The notes: generated from the sequence alone by a model not told the origin. A stretch of DNA of 64,000 nt from Streptomyces bathyalis (GCF_015910445.1 NZ_CP048882.1:2170001-2234000), one strand, 5' to 3'. Positions 51,505 through 61,282 are shown, numbered from the stretch's first letter. A program made the numbers and translations.

Positions 51505-54207
51505 TCACAGCCGCGGGTCGACGGGCTCCGACTCCAGCGCGAGAACGGCGAACACCGCCTCGTGGACCCGCCACAGGGGCTCGCCCGCCGCCAGCCGCTC
51601 CAGCGACTCCAGGCCCAGGGCGTACTCCCGCAGCGCCAGCGACCGCTTGTGCCCCAGCGAACGCGAGCGCAGCCGCGAGAGGTTCTCCGGCCTGCTGTAT
51701 TCGGGCCCGTAGACGATCCTCAGGTACTCCTGGCCACGGCACTTCACGCCGGGCTGCACCAGGCCCTTCGCGCCACGGACGAACACCTCCAGCGGCTTGA
51801 CCACCATGCCCTCGCCCCCGGCGGCCGTCGCCTCCAGCCACCACTCGACCGCGGCTGCCTCGCTGGCGGCGTCGCCGGTGTCCACGGTGATGCGCGCGGT
51901 GCTCCGCATCAGCTCAGGCCGTCCGGCAGCGGCGGCCGCCGTGCGGTCCGCCTCCACCAGCCGGTCCAGCCAGGCCAGTTGCTCGTCGTGCGGAACCGCA
52001 GCGAGCGACCGGCCCTCGGCGGCGAGGATCTGGAAGGGGGCCAGCCGCACACCGTCGAGGCCGTCGACACTCCAGCAGTAGCGGCGGTAGGCGTCCGTGA
52101 ACGCGGTCGCGCACGCGGCCCGTTGCAGCTGCCGCTCCAGCAGCGCGCCGACGTCCACGCCGCGGTCCGCGGCGCTCCGCAGCGCCGAGAGAACCGGAGG
52201 GAAGACCGCGCCCGCCGCGGCCCCGACCGCCGCGTACTGCTTGCGCAGCAGGCCCGACGCCTTCAGCGACCACGGCAGCAGCTCCGCGTCGAACACCAGC
52301 CAGTCCGTGGCGAGTTCGTCCCACAGACCGGCACCGCCGACCGCTTCCCGCAGCCTGCCGAGGATCTCCTCGGTGACCGCGGGGTCGTCGAAGAAGGGCC
52401 GCCCGGTCCTGGTGTGGACAGCGCCCGTCGTCCCGTCCCCGGCCCCGAAGCGCCGCCGTGCCGCCGCCTCGTCGCGGCACACCACGGCCACGGCGCGGGA
52501 GCCCATGTGCTTCTCCTCGCACACCAACCGGGCGACGCCGTCCGCTCGGTAGGCCGCGAACGCCTCGCGCGGATGCTCCAGGAATCCCTCCTCGGACGAG
52601 GTGGCGCACGGCGACATCGTCGGCGGCAGATACACGAGCCAGCGCGGATCGACGGCGAACCTGCTCATCACCTCCAGTGCGGCCGCCGAGTTCTCCTCAC
52701 GAACCGATATCCGGCCGTGGTGCGCCGTCTCGACGATCCGCCGTCCCGCCACGTCGTTCAGGTCAAGCGGCCGCTCCTGCCGGCCGGAGGGCCCAGAAGG
52801 CGTCAGTGGACGGACCGGCTCGTACCAGACCCGCTCGGCCGGGACGTCGAGGAGTTCGCGCTCGGGCCAGCGCAGCGCCGTCAGCTTCCCGCCGAAGACG
52901 CAACCGGTGTCCAAGCAGAGGGTGTTGTTGACCCACGAGGCGGACGGCACCGGCGTGTGCCCGTAGACGACCGCCGCGCGGCCCCGGTACTCCTCGGCCC
53001 ACGGGTAGCGCACGGGCAGGCCGTACTCGTCGGTCTCTCCCGTGGTGTCCCCGTACATCGCGAAGGACCGGACCCTGCCCGAGGTGCGGCCGTGGTATTT
53101 CTCGATCAGGCCGGCGTGGCACACGACGAGCCCACCGCCGTCGAGCACGTAGTGGCTGACCAGGGAGTCGATGAACGCGGCCACGCGGGCCCCGAACTCC
53201 TCGCCCTCGCCCTCCATCTGCTCGACGGTCTCGGCCAGGCCGTGTGTCATCTGCACCTTGCGGCCCTTGAGGAAGCGCCCGAACTTGTTCTCGTGGTTGC
53301 CGGGCACGCACAGCGCGTCCCCCGCCTCGACCATGCCCATCACCAGCCGCAGCACGCCGGGGCTGTCGGGGCCCCGGTCCACGAGGTCGCCGACGAACAC
53401 GGCGGTGCGGCCCTCCGGGTGGCGTGCGCCGGCCGGCCGGCCCTCCTCGTCACGCACGAGTTCGTAGCCGAGCGCCGTCAGCAGCGACTCCAGTTCGGCG
53501 CGGCAGCCGTGGACGTCGCCGATGATGTCGAACGGCCCGGTCAGATGACGCAGATCGTTGTACCGCTTCTCGAGCGCGATGCCCGCGGCGTCGGCCTCCT
53601 CGGGGCTTCGCAGCACATGGACCCTGCGGAAGCCTTCACGCTGCAACGCCTTCATGGAGCGGCGCAGTTCGCGGCGCTGCCGCGGCAGGACGTGCCGTCC
53701 CATGCCGGCGCGGTCGGGACGCCGGGCGTTCCGCTCCGCACACACCTTCTCCGGCATGTCGAGGACGATCGCGACCGGCAGCACGTCGTGCTCGCGTGCC
53801 AGCTTCACCAGCTGCTTGCGCGGCTCCGGCTGCACGTTCGTCGCGTCGACGACGGTCAGCCTGCCCGCCGCCAGCCGCTTGCCCGCGATGTGGTGCAGCA
53901 CGTCGAACGCGTCGGCGGAGGCGCTCTGGTCGTTCTCGTCGTCGGCGACGAGGCCACGGCAGAAGTCGGAGGAGAGCACCTGTGTCGGCAGGAAGTGCCT
54001 GCGGGCGAACGTGGACTTGCCCGACCCGGTGACTCCCACGAGGACGACGAGGCAGAGGTCGGGCACGCCGAGGAGGGAGCCGGCACCGGCGGCTCCCTCC
54101 TCGGGGGAGCCGGCACCGGGGGCACCGGTGACCGTTCCGGCCGCGGTGTCCACGGCCTTCTCCGTGGTGGCGTCGGTGGTGTCGGTGGCGTCGGTGGCGT
54201 CGCTCAT
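51505..54207 (-). CDS. pnkp: polynucleotide kinase-phosphatase-ligase, bacterial RNA repair
   Basis: This protein has 900 residues from ATG 54207, overlapping the hen1 stop by 4 bp. The kinase domain has Walker A GVTGSGKST at about residues 57-65. The metallophosphatase domain has GDVHGC, GDLVDRGPDS and GNHENK (about 230-320), then GHTPVP. The ligase-like adenylyltransferase domain has the lysine nucleophile in CEEKHMGSRAVAV (about 535-550) and further nucleotidyltransferase motifs (TDWLVFDAELLPW; GGEGMVVKP). Pnkp heals and seals ribotoxin-cleaved RNA together with Hen1. The first 45 residues are a low-complexity extension not found in Clostridium Pnkp. Confidence 0.93.
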   Translation of the reverse strand: MSDATDATDTTDATTEKAVDTAAGTVTGAPGAGSPEEGAAGAGSLLGVPDLCLVVLVGVTGSGKSTFARRHFLPTQVLSSDFCRGLVADDENDQSASADAFDVLHHIAGKRLAAGRLTVVDATNVQPEPRKQLVKLAREHDVLPVAIVLDMPEKVCAERNARRPDRAGMGRHVLPRQRRELRRSMKALQREGFRRVHVLRSPEEADAAGIALEKRYNDLRHLTGPFDIIGDVHGCRAELESLLTALGYELVRDEEGRPAGARHPEGRTAVFVGDLVDRGPDSPGVLRLVMGMVEAGDALCVPGNHENKFGRFLKGRKVQMTHGLAETVEQMEGEGEEFGARVAAFIDSLVSHYVLDGGGLVVCHAGLIEKYHGRTSGRVRSFAMYGDTTGETDEYGLPVRYPWAEEYRGRAAVVYGHTPVPSASWVNNTLCLDTGCVFGGKLTALRWPERELLDVPAERVWYEPVRPLTPSGPSGRQERPLDLNDVAGRRIVETAHHGRISVREENSAAALEVMSRFAVDPRWLVYLPPTMSPCATSSEEGFLEHPREAFAAYRADGVARLVCEEKHMGSRAVAVVCRDEAAARRRFGAGDGTTGAVHTRTGRPFFDDPAVTEEILGRLREAVGGAGLWDELATDWLVFDAELLPWSLKASGLLRKQYAAVGAAAGAVFPPVLSALRSAADRGVDVGALLERQLQRAACATAFTDAYRRYCWSVDGLDGVRLAPFQILAAEGRSLAAVPHDEQLAWLDRLVEADRTAAAAAGRPELMRSTARITVDTGDAASEAAAVEWWLEATAAGGEGMVVKPLEVFVRGAKGLVQPGVKCRGQEYLRIVYGPEYSRPENLSRLRSRSLGHKRSLALREYALGLESLERLAAGEPLWRVHEAVFAVLALESEPVDPRL

Positions 54208-55709
54208 CTGCGGCTCTCCTGTGCACGGTCTGCTGTCCCGGTGCCTGTCGCTGCCTCGGTGCCCGTTGCGGCCCCGGTGCTGCGGAACACCGCCATCTGC
54301 GTCGGCGGACCCACCTCGGGGTCGTTCTCGCCGACGGGCCGGTACTCGACCCCGTAGCCGAACCGTCCGGCCACCCCGTCCGCCCAGGCGCGGAACTGCT
54401 TCCTGTCCCACTCGAACCGGTGGTCCGGGTGGCGTACCTGCCCCGCGGGCAGCGACTCCCAGCGGACGTTGTACTCGACGTTCGGCGTGGTCACGATGAC
54501 GCAGCCCGGCCTGGCCGTGCCGAACACGGCGTGCTCCAGCGCCGGGAGCCTCGGCGGATCAACGTGCTCCACGACCTCGCTCAGCACCGCCGCGTCGTAC
54601 CCCTTCAGCCGTGCGTCGCTGTAGGCGAGCGAGCCCTGCATCAGCTTCACGCGGGCCGCCTCCCGCTCCGGCATCCGCTCCAGGCGCAGCCGCCTCGCGG
54701 CCTCGTTCAGCGCGCGCACCGAGACGTCCACGCCCACCACCTCGCTGAAGCGGCTCTCCTTCAGCAGCGCCCCGACGAGCTGGCCCTGGCCGCAGCCCAG
54801 GTCGAGCACGCGCCGCGCCCCCGTCTCATCCAGGACCGCCAGGATCGCCTCGCGGCGGCGCACCGCGAGCGGCACGGGCCGGTCGTCCGTGTCCGCATCC
54901 TCGTCGACCGCGTTGTCCAGCTCCTCGGCCTCGCTGTCGTCCGCCTCGGCGAGCCTGGCCAGTTCGAGCCGTTCCATGGCCTCACGGGTCAGCGCCCGCC
55001 GCCGCTTGAGGTAGCGGTTCGCGATCAGCGTCTGCTCGGGGTGCCCCGCCAGCCAGCCCTCGCCCGCGCGCAGCAGCTTGTCGACCTCGTCGGGCGCGAT
55101 CCAGTAGTGCTTCGCGTCGTCCAGGACGGGCAGCAGCACGTAGAGATGGCGCAGCGCGTCCGAGAGCCGCAGCCGTCCCTCGATCGCGAGGCGCACGTAC
55201 CGCGATTCGCCCCATTCCGGGAAGTGCGCGTCCAGTTGCAGCGGGTCCGCCTCGACGCTCCACCCCAGCGGTGCCAGCAGCCGCCGCACCAGGTCCGGGC
55301 CGCCGTGGGCCGGGAGCACGGGTACCTCCACGCGCAGCGGCAGCTCACGCGCGGGGAGCTCCGGCCTCGCGTCACAGCGGCCCCTCAGAGCGCTGGAGAA
55401 GACCGTCCGCAGGGCGACCGCGAGCATCGAGGACGCGGCGTAGGGGCGGTCGTTGACGTACTGCGCCAGCGCCGGGCCGGCGGTGCCGCCGCGGCCCTTG
55501 CCCCCGCCGCGCCGCACCAGCGACACAGGGTCCACGTCGAGGAGCAGCGCCGCGGTGCAGCGCTGCTCGGACGCCTCCGGGTAGCAGACGTGGGCGTCGC
55601 CGCAGGACGTGGAGAACCGCTGCGCCCGCTCCGGGTGCTTGTGCAGCAGGAACCCCAGGTCGGTGGCCGGGCTCCGGGCATCTCCGGTGATGCTTATCGT
55701 CAGGAACAC
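54204..55709 (-). CDS. hen1: 3'-terminal RNA ribose 2'-O-methyltransferase
   Basis: This protein has 501 residues from GTG 55709 (VFLTISITGDARSPATDLGFLLHKHP), the usual Hen1 beginning; a GTG at 55724 adds five residues. The N-terminal half is the Hen1-N domain that activates the Pnkp ligase. The C-terminal methyltransferase has the SAM motif LDLGCGQGQL and the metal/catalytic set SEVVEHVD with HPDHRFEW. It methylates the 3' end at the cleavage site before Pnkp ligates, so that repaired tRNA resists renewed cutting. An acidic linker (EAEELDNAVDEDADTDD) separates the halves. Coupled to pnkp by ATGA. Confidence 0.93.
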   Translation of the reverse strand: MFLTISITGDARSPATDLGFLLHKHPERAQRFSTSCGDAHVCYPEASEQRCTAALLLDVDPVSLVRRGGGKGRGGTAGPALAQYVNDRPYAASSMLAVALRTVFSSALRGRCDARPELPARELPLRVEVPVLPAHGGPDLVRRLLAPLGWSVEADPLQLDAHFPEWGESRYVRLAIEGRLRLSDALRHLYVLLPVLDDAKHYWIAPDEVDKLLRAGEGWLAGHPEQTLIANRYLKRRRALTREAMERLELARLAEADDSEAEELDNAVDEDADTDDRPVPLAVRRREAILAVLDETGARRVLDLGCGQGQLVGALLKESRFSEVVGVDVSVRALNEAARRLRLERMPEREAARVKLMQGSLAYSDARLKGYDAAVLSEVVEHVDPPRLPALEHAVFGTARPGCVIVTTPNVEYNVRWESLPAGQVRHPDHRFEWDRKQFRAWADGVAGRFGYGVEYRPVGENDPEVGPPTQMAVFRSTGAATGTEAATGTGTADRAQESRR

Positions 55710-55916
55710 CCGGCCGAGTATCACCGCTCACGGCGCACTCCCCCACTGCTTTTCCCGCTCCGCGCACGCCGAGTGGGTCCGGACGCGGACTTGATGCGTC
55801 ACAGCTGTGACCGCGCCCGCAGCACTCAACATGTGCCAAATCCCGCACATACGGGGTTCCTCCGGCGAGAGGGTCCCTACTCTGCACCGATCCGACTCCT
55901 GCAAGGGGGCGACATC

Positions 55917-58619
55917 GTGGAAGCTCCTACAGCGTGGCCGTTCGTCGGGCATGAGCGGGAGCTCGACGATTTCGACGAGGCGCTGAGCAGCGAGCAGTGC
56001 CACGCGTTCATCGTTCACGGCCCTCAGGGCATCGGGAAGTCGCACTTCGCACAGGTCTGCCGGGCGCGGGCGGAGAGCCTCGGGCATCCGACCGGCAGGG
56101 CGATCGCGGTCTCCGAACCGGACTTTCCCCTGGCCTCGCTGGCGCATCTGCTGCCGCCCGGGGCGGGCGTCAGCGACGCGGTGTCCCTGTTCGCGAGCGC
56201 CCGCGAAGCGCTCACGGGAGGAGCCACGGGGGCCGCAGCCGTTGGCACGCGCACCGGCACCCGCGCCGGGCGGAGGTTCATGCTCGTCGTCGACGATCTC
56301 GACGGGCTGGACGAGGCCTCGGCGTCGCTCACGGCCCAGCTCCTGGAGGCCGGGGCCGTCTTCCTCCTCGGCACGGTGGGCTCCCTGCAGAACCTGGGCC
56401 CCGTCGCGTACTGCCTGCAGGCGGGCGGCCAGGCGCGCAGGGCGGACCTGCACGCCTTGAGCGAGCCGCAGACAGGCGAGGTCATGGTCCGGGTGCTCGG
56501 CGGACCGGTGGAGCCGCGCACCGTGTCCCTGCTGCACAGGGTGAGCGGCGGAAACCCCTGCTACCTGCGGGAGTTCGTCCTGAACTCGCTGGCGGAGGAG
56601 AGCCTCATCGACGACGGGGAGTCGTGGACGCTGATCTCTGACGTCGGCCCGACTCCCCTTCTGTCGGAGATGATCGAGCGCCGCCTGGCGGGCGTGTCCC
56701 CCGAGACCCGCAGGACGCTGAACCGGATCGCTCTGTGCCAGCCCGTGGAGGCCGCAAGCCTTCCCGACGGCGCGATGGACGAGCTCGAAGTCCTGGGATT
56801 CATAAGGTCGTTGAGGGAGGGCCGCCGCGAATCGGTCTCCTTGCGGCACCCGGCGCACGAGAAGGTGCTGCGCGGCGCGATCCCGTCGCCCGAACGCCGG
56901 CGCATCCTCGGCGAGGAGGCCGAACTGGTGCGGGCCAGGGGTGCGAAGAGGTTCACGGACAAGATCCGCATCGCGTCCTGGCAGCTCGCCGCCACGGGTT
57001 CGGCGGACCCCGACACACTCCTGCGGGCGGCGACCCTGGCACGCCGCACACAGAACTTCCGCACCGTGCGCGAACTCTCGCGTGCCGCATGCCGTGAGGG
57101 CGAGGACTTCCTCTCCCGGCTGCTGCTCGCCGAGTCGCTCTACGAGCTGGGCGATCTGGCCGGCGCCTGGGAGGTCTTCGAGGAGGCGGAGGAGCGGACG
57201 GACGGAGAGTTCGACCGGCTGCTCCTCGCCCTCGGCAGGTCCAGGCTGCTGGCGTGGGGATTCATCGACGCCCGCAAGGCGCTGGACGTCAACGCGGAGG
57301 CGGCACAGGAGGTCTCCGAACAGAAGCACCGGGACGCTCTGACGGCGGCTCGCGGCGCGATCCTCGTGGCGTTCGGAAGGCCCGAGGAGGCGCTGCGCGT
57401 CGTGGACGAGACGGACTGCCCGGGCTCCGGGGGCCCCGAGGGCCCGGTGCGCTCACGGTGCTTCGAGGGCAACTGCCTCGCGGGCGTACTCGGAAACGGC
57501 TCACGGGCGACGGCGCTCGTGGCCACGGGCAGGGTGCGGGCCGGGCTGGAGTCGGCACGCGAGGCGTACGAGGAGCGGGTCCGCCTGGACGAGACCCCCG
57601 CGATCCCGCACCCGGTGGAGTACCTCAGCATCGTCATGTTCGCGCTGGAGGAGGAAGGCAGGCTCGACGAGGCGTACAAGACCGGTGAGCGGGGCTGGCA
57701 GGAAGCGCTGGCCGACGACGTCGCCGGCGCGGAGGCACTGATCGCCGCGGCGCTCGCGCGCTGCTCACTGCTGCTGGGGCGCCCGGCCGAGGCGCGGCGA
57801 TGGGCCGCGCAGTCCGCCGGGGTCGCCTCCCGGAACTCCTTCCCCGGCACGCTGCACATCGCGCTGGCCCGCAAGGCCGAGGCCGCGGCCCTGATGCAGG
57901 ACGTACCGGCCGCGGCGAAGGCCGTCGAGGCGTGCGCCGGTCTGCCGCGCTGGGGAGCCTTCCGCTCCGAACTGCCGCTGGGCCAGGCGTGGTTGCTCGC
58001 CGCCCAGGGCAAGCAGCAGGGGGCGCGCAGCGTCCTGTGGGAGGCGGCCGAGGACGCGCGGTCCGCGGGCCACCTGGCCAGCGAGGCCAGGATCCTCACC
58101 GACATCGCCCGGCTGGGCGACGCCAGGGGCGCCGAGGCGAGGCTGCTGCACATCGCACGGGCCTCTGACGGCGCGCTGACCGCCGCCCGCGCCTCGTACG
58201 TCTCCGCTCTCGCGGCAGGAGACCCGGAAAGGCTCATGGAGAGCGCGCATGTGCTCGCGGGGTCCGGGGCGTCCCTGGTCGCCGCGGAGGCCGCCGCCTC
58301 GGCCTGTACGCAGTGGAGTCACCGTGGCGAGCAGCGGCCTGCCACGGCGGCCGAGAACCTCTCCATCTCACTTCAGCGGAACTGCGAGCAGGCCCGCACG
58401 CCGGGGCTGACGGTGCTGGGAGCGGCCAAGCATCTGACCGCGAGGGAGGCGGAGATCGCGGGGCTCGTGTGCTCGGGCCTCACGAACGTCGAGGTGGCGG
58501 AGTCCGTCACGATCTCCAAGCGCACGGTCGACAACCATCTCCAGAACATCTACCGGAAGCTGGGAGTTCGCAGCCGGCGGGAGCTGCGGGCGGAGTATCT
58601 GAAGGAGGACTTCTCCTGA
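55917..58619 (+). CDS. ATPase-LuxR (LAL) regulator divergent from hen1
   Basis: This protein has 900 residues from GTG 55917, 8 nt after AAGGGGG. The N-terminal AAA ATPase has FVGHERELDDFDEAL, Walker A GPQGIGKS (35-42) and Walker B FMLVVDDLDGLDEASA. A TPR-like middle is followed by a C-terminal LuxR HTH (LTAREAEIAGLVCSGLTNVEVAESVTISKRTVDNHLQNIYRKLGV). It is divergent from hen1-pnkp with about 200 bp between, so it is the best candidate regulator of the RNA repair operon. Its signal is unknown. Confidence 0.88.
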   Translation: MEAPTAWPFVGHERELDDFDEALSSEQCHAFIVHGPQGIGKSHFAQVCRARAESLGHPTGRAIAVSEPDFPLASLAHLLPPGAGVSDAVSLFASAREALTGGATGAAAVGTRTGTRAGRRFMLVVDDLDGLDEASASLTAQLLEAGAVFLLGTVGSLQNLGPVAYCLQAGGQARRADLHALSEPQTGEVMVRVLGGPVEPRTVSLLHRVSGGNPCYLREFVLNSLAEESLIDDGESWTLISDVGPTPLLSEMIERRLAGVSPETRRTLNRIALCQPVEAASLPDGAMDELEVLGFIRSLREGRRESVSLRHPAHEKVLRGAIPSPERRRILGEEAELVRARGAKRFTDKIRIASWQLAATGSADPDTLLRAATLARRTQNFRTVRELSRAACREGEDFLSRLLLAESLYELGDLAGAWEVFEEAEERTDGEFDRLLLALGRSRLLAWGFIDARKALDVNAEAAQEVSEQKHRDALTAARGAILVAFGRPEEALRVVDETDCPGSGGPEGPVRSRCFEGNCLAGVLGNGSRATALVATGRVRAGLESAREAYEERVRLDETPAIPHPVEYLSIVMFALEEEGRLDEAYKTGERGWQEALADDVAGAEALIAAALARCSLLLGRPAEARRWAAQSAGVASRNSFPGTLHIALARKAEAAALMQDVPAAAKAVEACAGLPRWGAFRSELPLGQAWLLAAQGKQQGARSVLWEAAEDARSAGHLASEARILTDIARLGDARGAEARLLHIARASDGALTAARASYVSALAAGDPERLMESAHVLAGSGASLVAAEAAASACTQWSHRGEQRPATAAENLSISLQRNCEQARTPGLTVLGAAKHLTAREAEIAGLVCSGLTNVEVAESVTISKRTVDNHLQNIYRKLGVRSRRELRAEYLKEDFS

Positions 58620-58700
58620 CGCGCGCGGGCCGGGGTCTGCGGGCTGCCGTCGATCCGCAGCTCGCGCCTCCCGTCCCACCGCCGGTCACTCACCGCCCGC

Positions 58701-60857
58701 TCACCGGCCTGCGAGGGCAGCCACCTCGCCCGCGGTGAGCGCCCGCTTGAAGGCCCGCACGTCGTCGATGGTTCCGTCGAAGCCCCGTACGAACTCCTCG
58801 CCCGCGAGCCCGCGACCGACGGCGAAGTCGCCCTCCGCGTCGACGACTTCGTAGAAGCGGCCGGTCGCCCTCCTGAAGATCTCGTCGGCCAACTCGCCGC
58901 CCGCCAGGTCGGCGGCACTCCCTCCGGCTTCCTGCGAGGCCCCTCCGAAGTACCCGCCCCCGGCACCGCCGTACCCGCCGCTGCCGCCGAAGCCGCCCCC
59001 ACCGCCGCTGAACTCGTCGCCGTTGCCGGCCCCGTTGCTGTTGCCGCTGCCGTCGAAGCCGAAGCCTCCGCCGGAGGTCGTCGTCGACGTGGTGGTGGTC
59101 GTCGTGCTGTAGTCGCCCGCGGCGTCCGCGCCTCCGCCGACCGCCGCGCTGTCCTCGAGGTGACCGTCGACGTACAGCCGGATCTCACGCGCGCCCGCGT
59201 CGTACACACCGGCCAGATACGTCCACCGGTCCGGCTCCGGACCCGGCCCCGAGCCCGCCTGGACCAGGTCGGAGTCCTCTTCGTCCTCCTCGGGCACAAT
59301 CATCTCCCAGCGGTCCGAGTCCGGGTCGTACTGGACGGAGAACCCGCTGATGTTCGTGGCGTCCTGGCTGATCACCGTCTGGAAGTCCTCGGTGTCGTTC
59401 ATCTTGGCCCGGGCCGACACGGTGAAGCTCTTCGACGTGTCGACGACGGGGCCGTCCGCCACGACGGACTGCTGCCCGGCGAACTCGATGCCGCCCTTCA
59501 CCGCTTCAGGCAACGGGTCGCCGTCGAAGGTTCCCTCGATGCCGTTGCCCGAGGTGTCCGCAACGACCCCGTCGTCAACAGAGTCGAACAGCCACTCAAG
59601 TGCCGCTCCGCGCACGGGCGATGAGGGCTGGTAGCCGTTCCCGCGATTCCCGGGCGGCTTCGTCGCCGTCACGGTCGACGTGGCGGTGGCTGTCGGCTCC
59701 GAACCCCCGGGCGGCGCAGGCGCCCTGGAGGTGTTCCCCGGACGCGGCTGCGCGCCGTTCTCCGCTCCCTGCCGCAGCCCGCCCGTGTAGGCGACCGCCA
59801 CGACCAGCGAGCACAGTCCGACGAGCGCGGCGGTCAGCGCGAACCGGCGGGCACGCGAGCTGCGTTCCTTGCCCTTCAGGGCCGCGATGCCCGGCAGCAC
59901 GGAGACCCGGGCACGGAGAATGTCGAGGAAACGCCGCCCGGGCCCCGCCGCGCTCGCCCAGGCCCTGGCCCCGGCACCCGTGCGCCGGTCCGGCGCGGAC
60001 GCCCCCGGGACGACGTCGAGAGTCGCCGACGAGACCGTGTGCGCGGCCAGGGCGTAGTCGGCGCCTCCCCACGGCAGCAGCGCCTCGGCCAGGACGCTCC
60101 CGAACTCGAAGCGCATGCGCTCCAGATCGTCCACCGCTCGCGCGCAGTGCTCGCACCGGTCGAGGTGTGCGACGAGGTCTCCGGGAGTGTTCATGGACGT
60201 CTGCTCCGCGTAGGCGAGCAGCATGCGGTGCAGCCGGCGGCACGCGTCGTCCACCGTCTCGTTCTGGTGCAGGGTGACGTAGGTGGTGTAAAGCTCCCTC
60301 CGCGCACGCCTGTTGAGGAGAAAGACGTCCTCCGCCCCGGTGGCGAGGAGCTGGTGGACGGCGGCGGCGTCGTCGTGCTCGACCTCGTGATGCCACAGCA
60401 CGGTCTGGCTGCGGGCGGGAAGCCGCTCGAAGGCCTGTGCCGTGAGGGAGGAGGCGCGCAGGTCCGCGAGCCTCGCGGCGGCCGCGGCGCCGTCCGCCTC
60501 CACGTCGGCCTCGCCGTCACCGACGGGATCCTCGAACCAGTTCACCAACTCCGGTGCCAGCGCGTCACGTCGTCCGGCACCCAGCCAGTCCGCGCCCGTG
60601 CGCAGCACCGACGCGAGCGCGCGCGGGCGCATGGCACCCGTGATGTCCTCGTCCAGCGGCCGCAGGGCCTGCTCCCACGCCTCGCCCGCCAGCTCGTCAC
60701 CCGCCGAGGGGCTGACGACGAACGCGAAGGCCCGTACGGCCTGATAATGGCGCTTCTCCAGCTCGTCGCGGGCGCCGGGCGTCCTCTCCCCCTCGTCCTG
60801 GGCCAGCCGGCGCAACTCGTCGTCAGACAGGCGCGTGAATACCATCCGCTCGTTCAT
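58701..60857 (-). CDS. membrane-bound ECF sigma-like/zinc-finger/LamG fusion protein (paralogue B)
   Basis: This protein has 718 residues from ATG 60857 (MNERMVFTRLSDDELRRL). It has the same domain order as the gene at 49310-51136: sigma-2-like (HYQAVRAFAFVVSPSAGDELAGEAWEQAL); sigma-4-like (AFERLPARSQTVLWHHEVEHDDAA...RARRELYTTYV); ZAS motif HLDRCEHC; a helix (ALTAALVGLCSLVVAVAYTGG); a TATATSTVTAT linker; and a LamG domain (RGAALEWLFDSVDDG...VQYDPDSDRWEMIVPEEDEED...DGTIDDVRAFKRAL). Paralogue B carries an extra Gly/Thr-rich loop of about 100 residues inside LamG (TTTTTTSTTTSGGGF...GGGYFGGASQE). The shared upstream motif argues for joint control. Confidence 0.75.
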   Translation of the reverse strand: MNERMVFTRLSDDELRRLAQDEGERTPGARDELEKRHYQAVRAFAFVVSPSAGDELAGEAWEQALRPLDEDITGAMRPRALASVLRTGADWLGAGRRDALAPELVNWFEDPVGDGEADVEADGAAAAARLADLRASSLTAQAFERLPARSQTVLWHHEVEHDDAAAVHQLLATGAEDVFLLNRRARRELYTTYVTLHQNETVDDACRRLHRMLLAYAEQTSMNTPGDLVAHLDRCEHCARAVDDLERMRFEFGSVLAEALLPWGGADYALAAHTVSSATLDVVPGASAPDRRTGAGARAWASAAGPGRRFLDILRARVSVLPGIAALKGKERSSRARRFALTAALVGLCSLVVAVAYTGGLRQGAENGAQPRPGNTSRAPAPPGGSEPTATATSTVTATKPPGNRGNGYQPSSPVRGAALEWLFDSVDDGVVADTSGNGIEGTFDGDPLPEAVKGGIEFAGQQSVVADGPVVDTSKSFTVSARAKMNDTEDFQTVISQDATNISGFSVQYDPDSDRWEMIVPEEDEEDSDLVQAGSGPGPEPDRWTYLAGVYDAGAREIRLYVDGHLEDSAAVGGGADAAGDYSTTTTTTSTTTSGGGFGFDGSGNSNGAGNGDEFSGGGGGFGGSGGYGGAGGGYFGGASQEAGGSAADLAGGELADEIFRRATGRFYEVVDAEGDFAVGRGLAGEEFVRGFDGTIDDVRAFKRALTAGEVAALAGR

Positions 60858-60978
60858 TCCCCGGGCAGTTGACGGCGTCTCAACCAAGAGACCGAGCCGA
60901 ACCGGCGGTCGCGGACGCAGCACCGCGGCCGCACCGTGTCCTCACCCAGGATCACAGAACGGTGACAGCAGGGCATGA

Positions 60979-60993
60979 GCAATATGTACCTAG
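60979..60993 (-). promoter_or_regulatory. conserved element CTAGGTACATATTGC upstream of paralogue B
   Basis: An exact copy of the 15-mer at 51274-51288, in the same orientation and at a similar distance (122 bp) from the start of the paralogous gene. GTACAT and ATAT within it could be a -10 region for a special sigma factor, possibly autoregulation. The surrounding 60858-61060 gap holds no gene. Confidence 0.65.
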
Positions 60994-61060
60994 ACGCGCC
61001 CGGGATCCGCCGCGCTCGCCAGGTCGCCGAGATTCGGAAAGCCGTCCCGCGCAAGGGAGT

Positions 61061-61282
61061 TCAGCGGGAGGGCTGCCTCGCTCCGCGCTTCACGTCCTCG
61101 ATGAAAGCGGACCACGCGGCGGCGGGAAAGCGGAGGGCCGCGCCTGCGTGACGCTTGCTGTCCCGCACCGGCACGGTTCCGGGAACGCCGTCCCCGACCT
61201 CGACGCAGTCGCCGCCCCCGCCGTCGCTGTAGGAACTCCTGCGCCACGCCGCTGAACTCAGGTCGGATTCTGTGCTGCGCAT
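61061..61282 (-). CDS. DUF397 domain protein
   Basis: This is a 73-residue protein from ATG 61282, with the family pattern AAWRRSSYSDGGGGDCVEVGDG, VPVRDSKRHAGAALRFPAAAWSAFI. DUF397 proteins are coupled to XRE regulators in streptomycetes, and some modulate their partner. Its start overlaps the end of the XRE gene by 25 bp, as is usual for this pair. Confidence 0.88.
   Translation of the reverse strand: MRSTESDLSSAAWRRSSYSDGGGGDCVEVGDGVPGTVPVRDSKRHAGAALRFPAAAWSAFIEDVKRGARQPSR

Noticed and set aside
51418..54357. 979-residue frame antisense to pnkp
   Set aside because: Mirrors a protein with three complete enzymatic domains; no independent evidence of coding.
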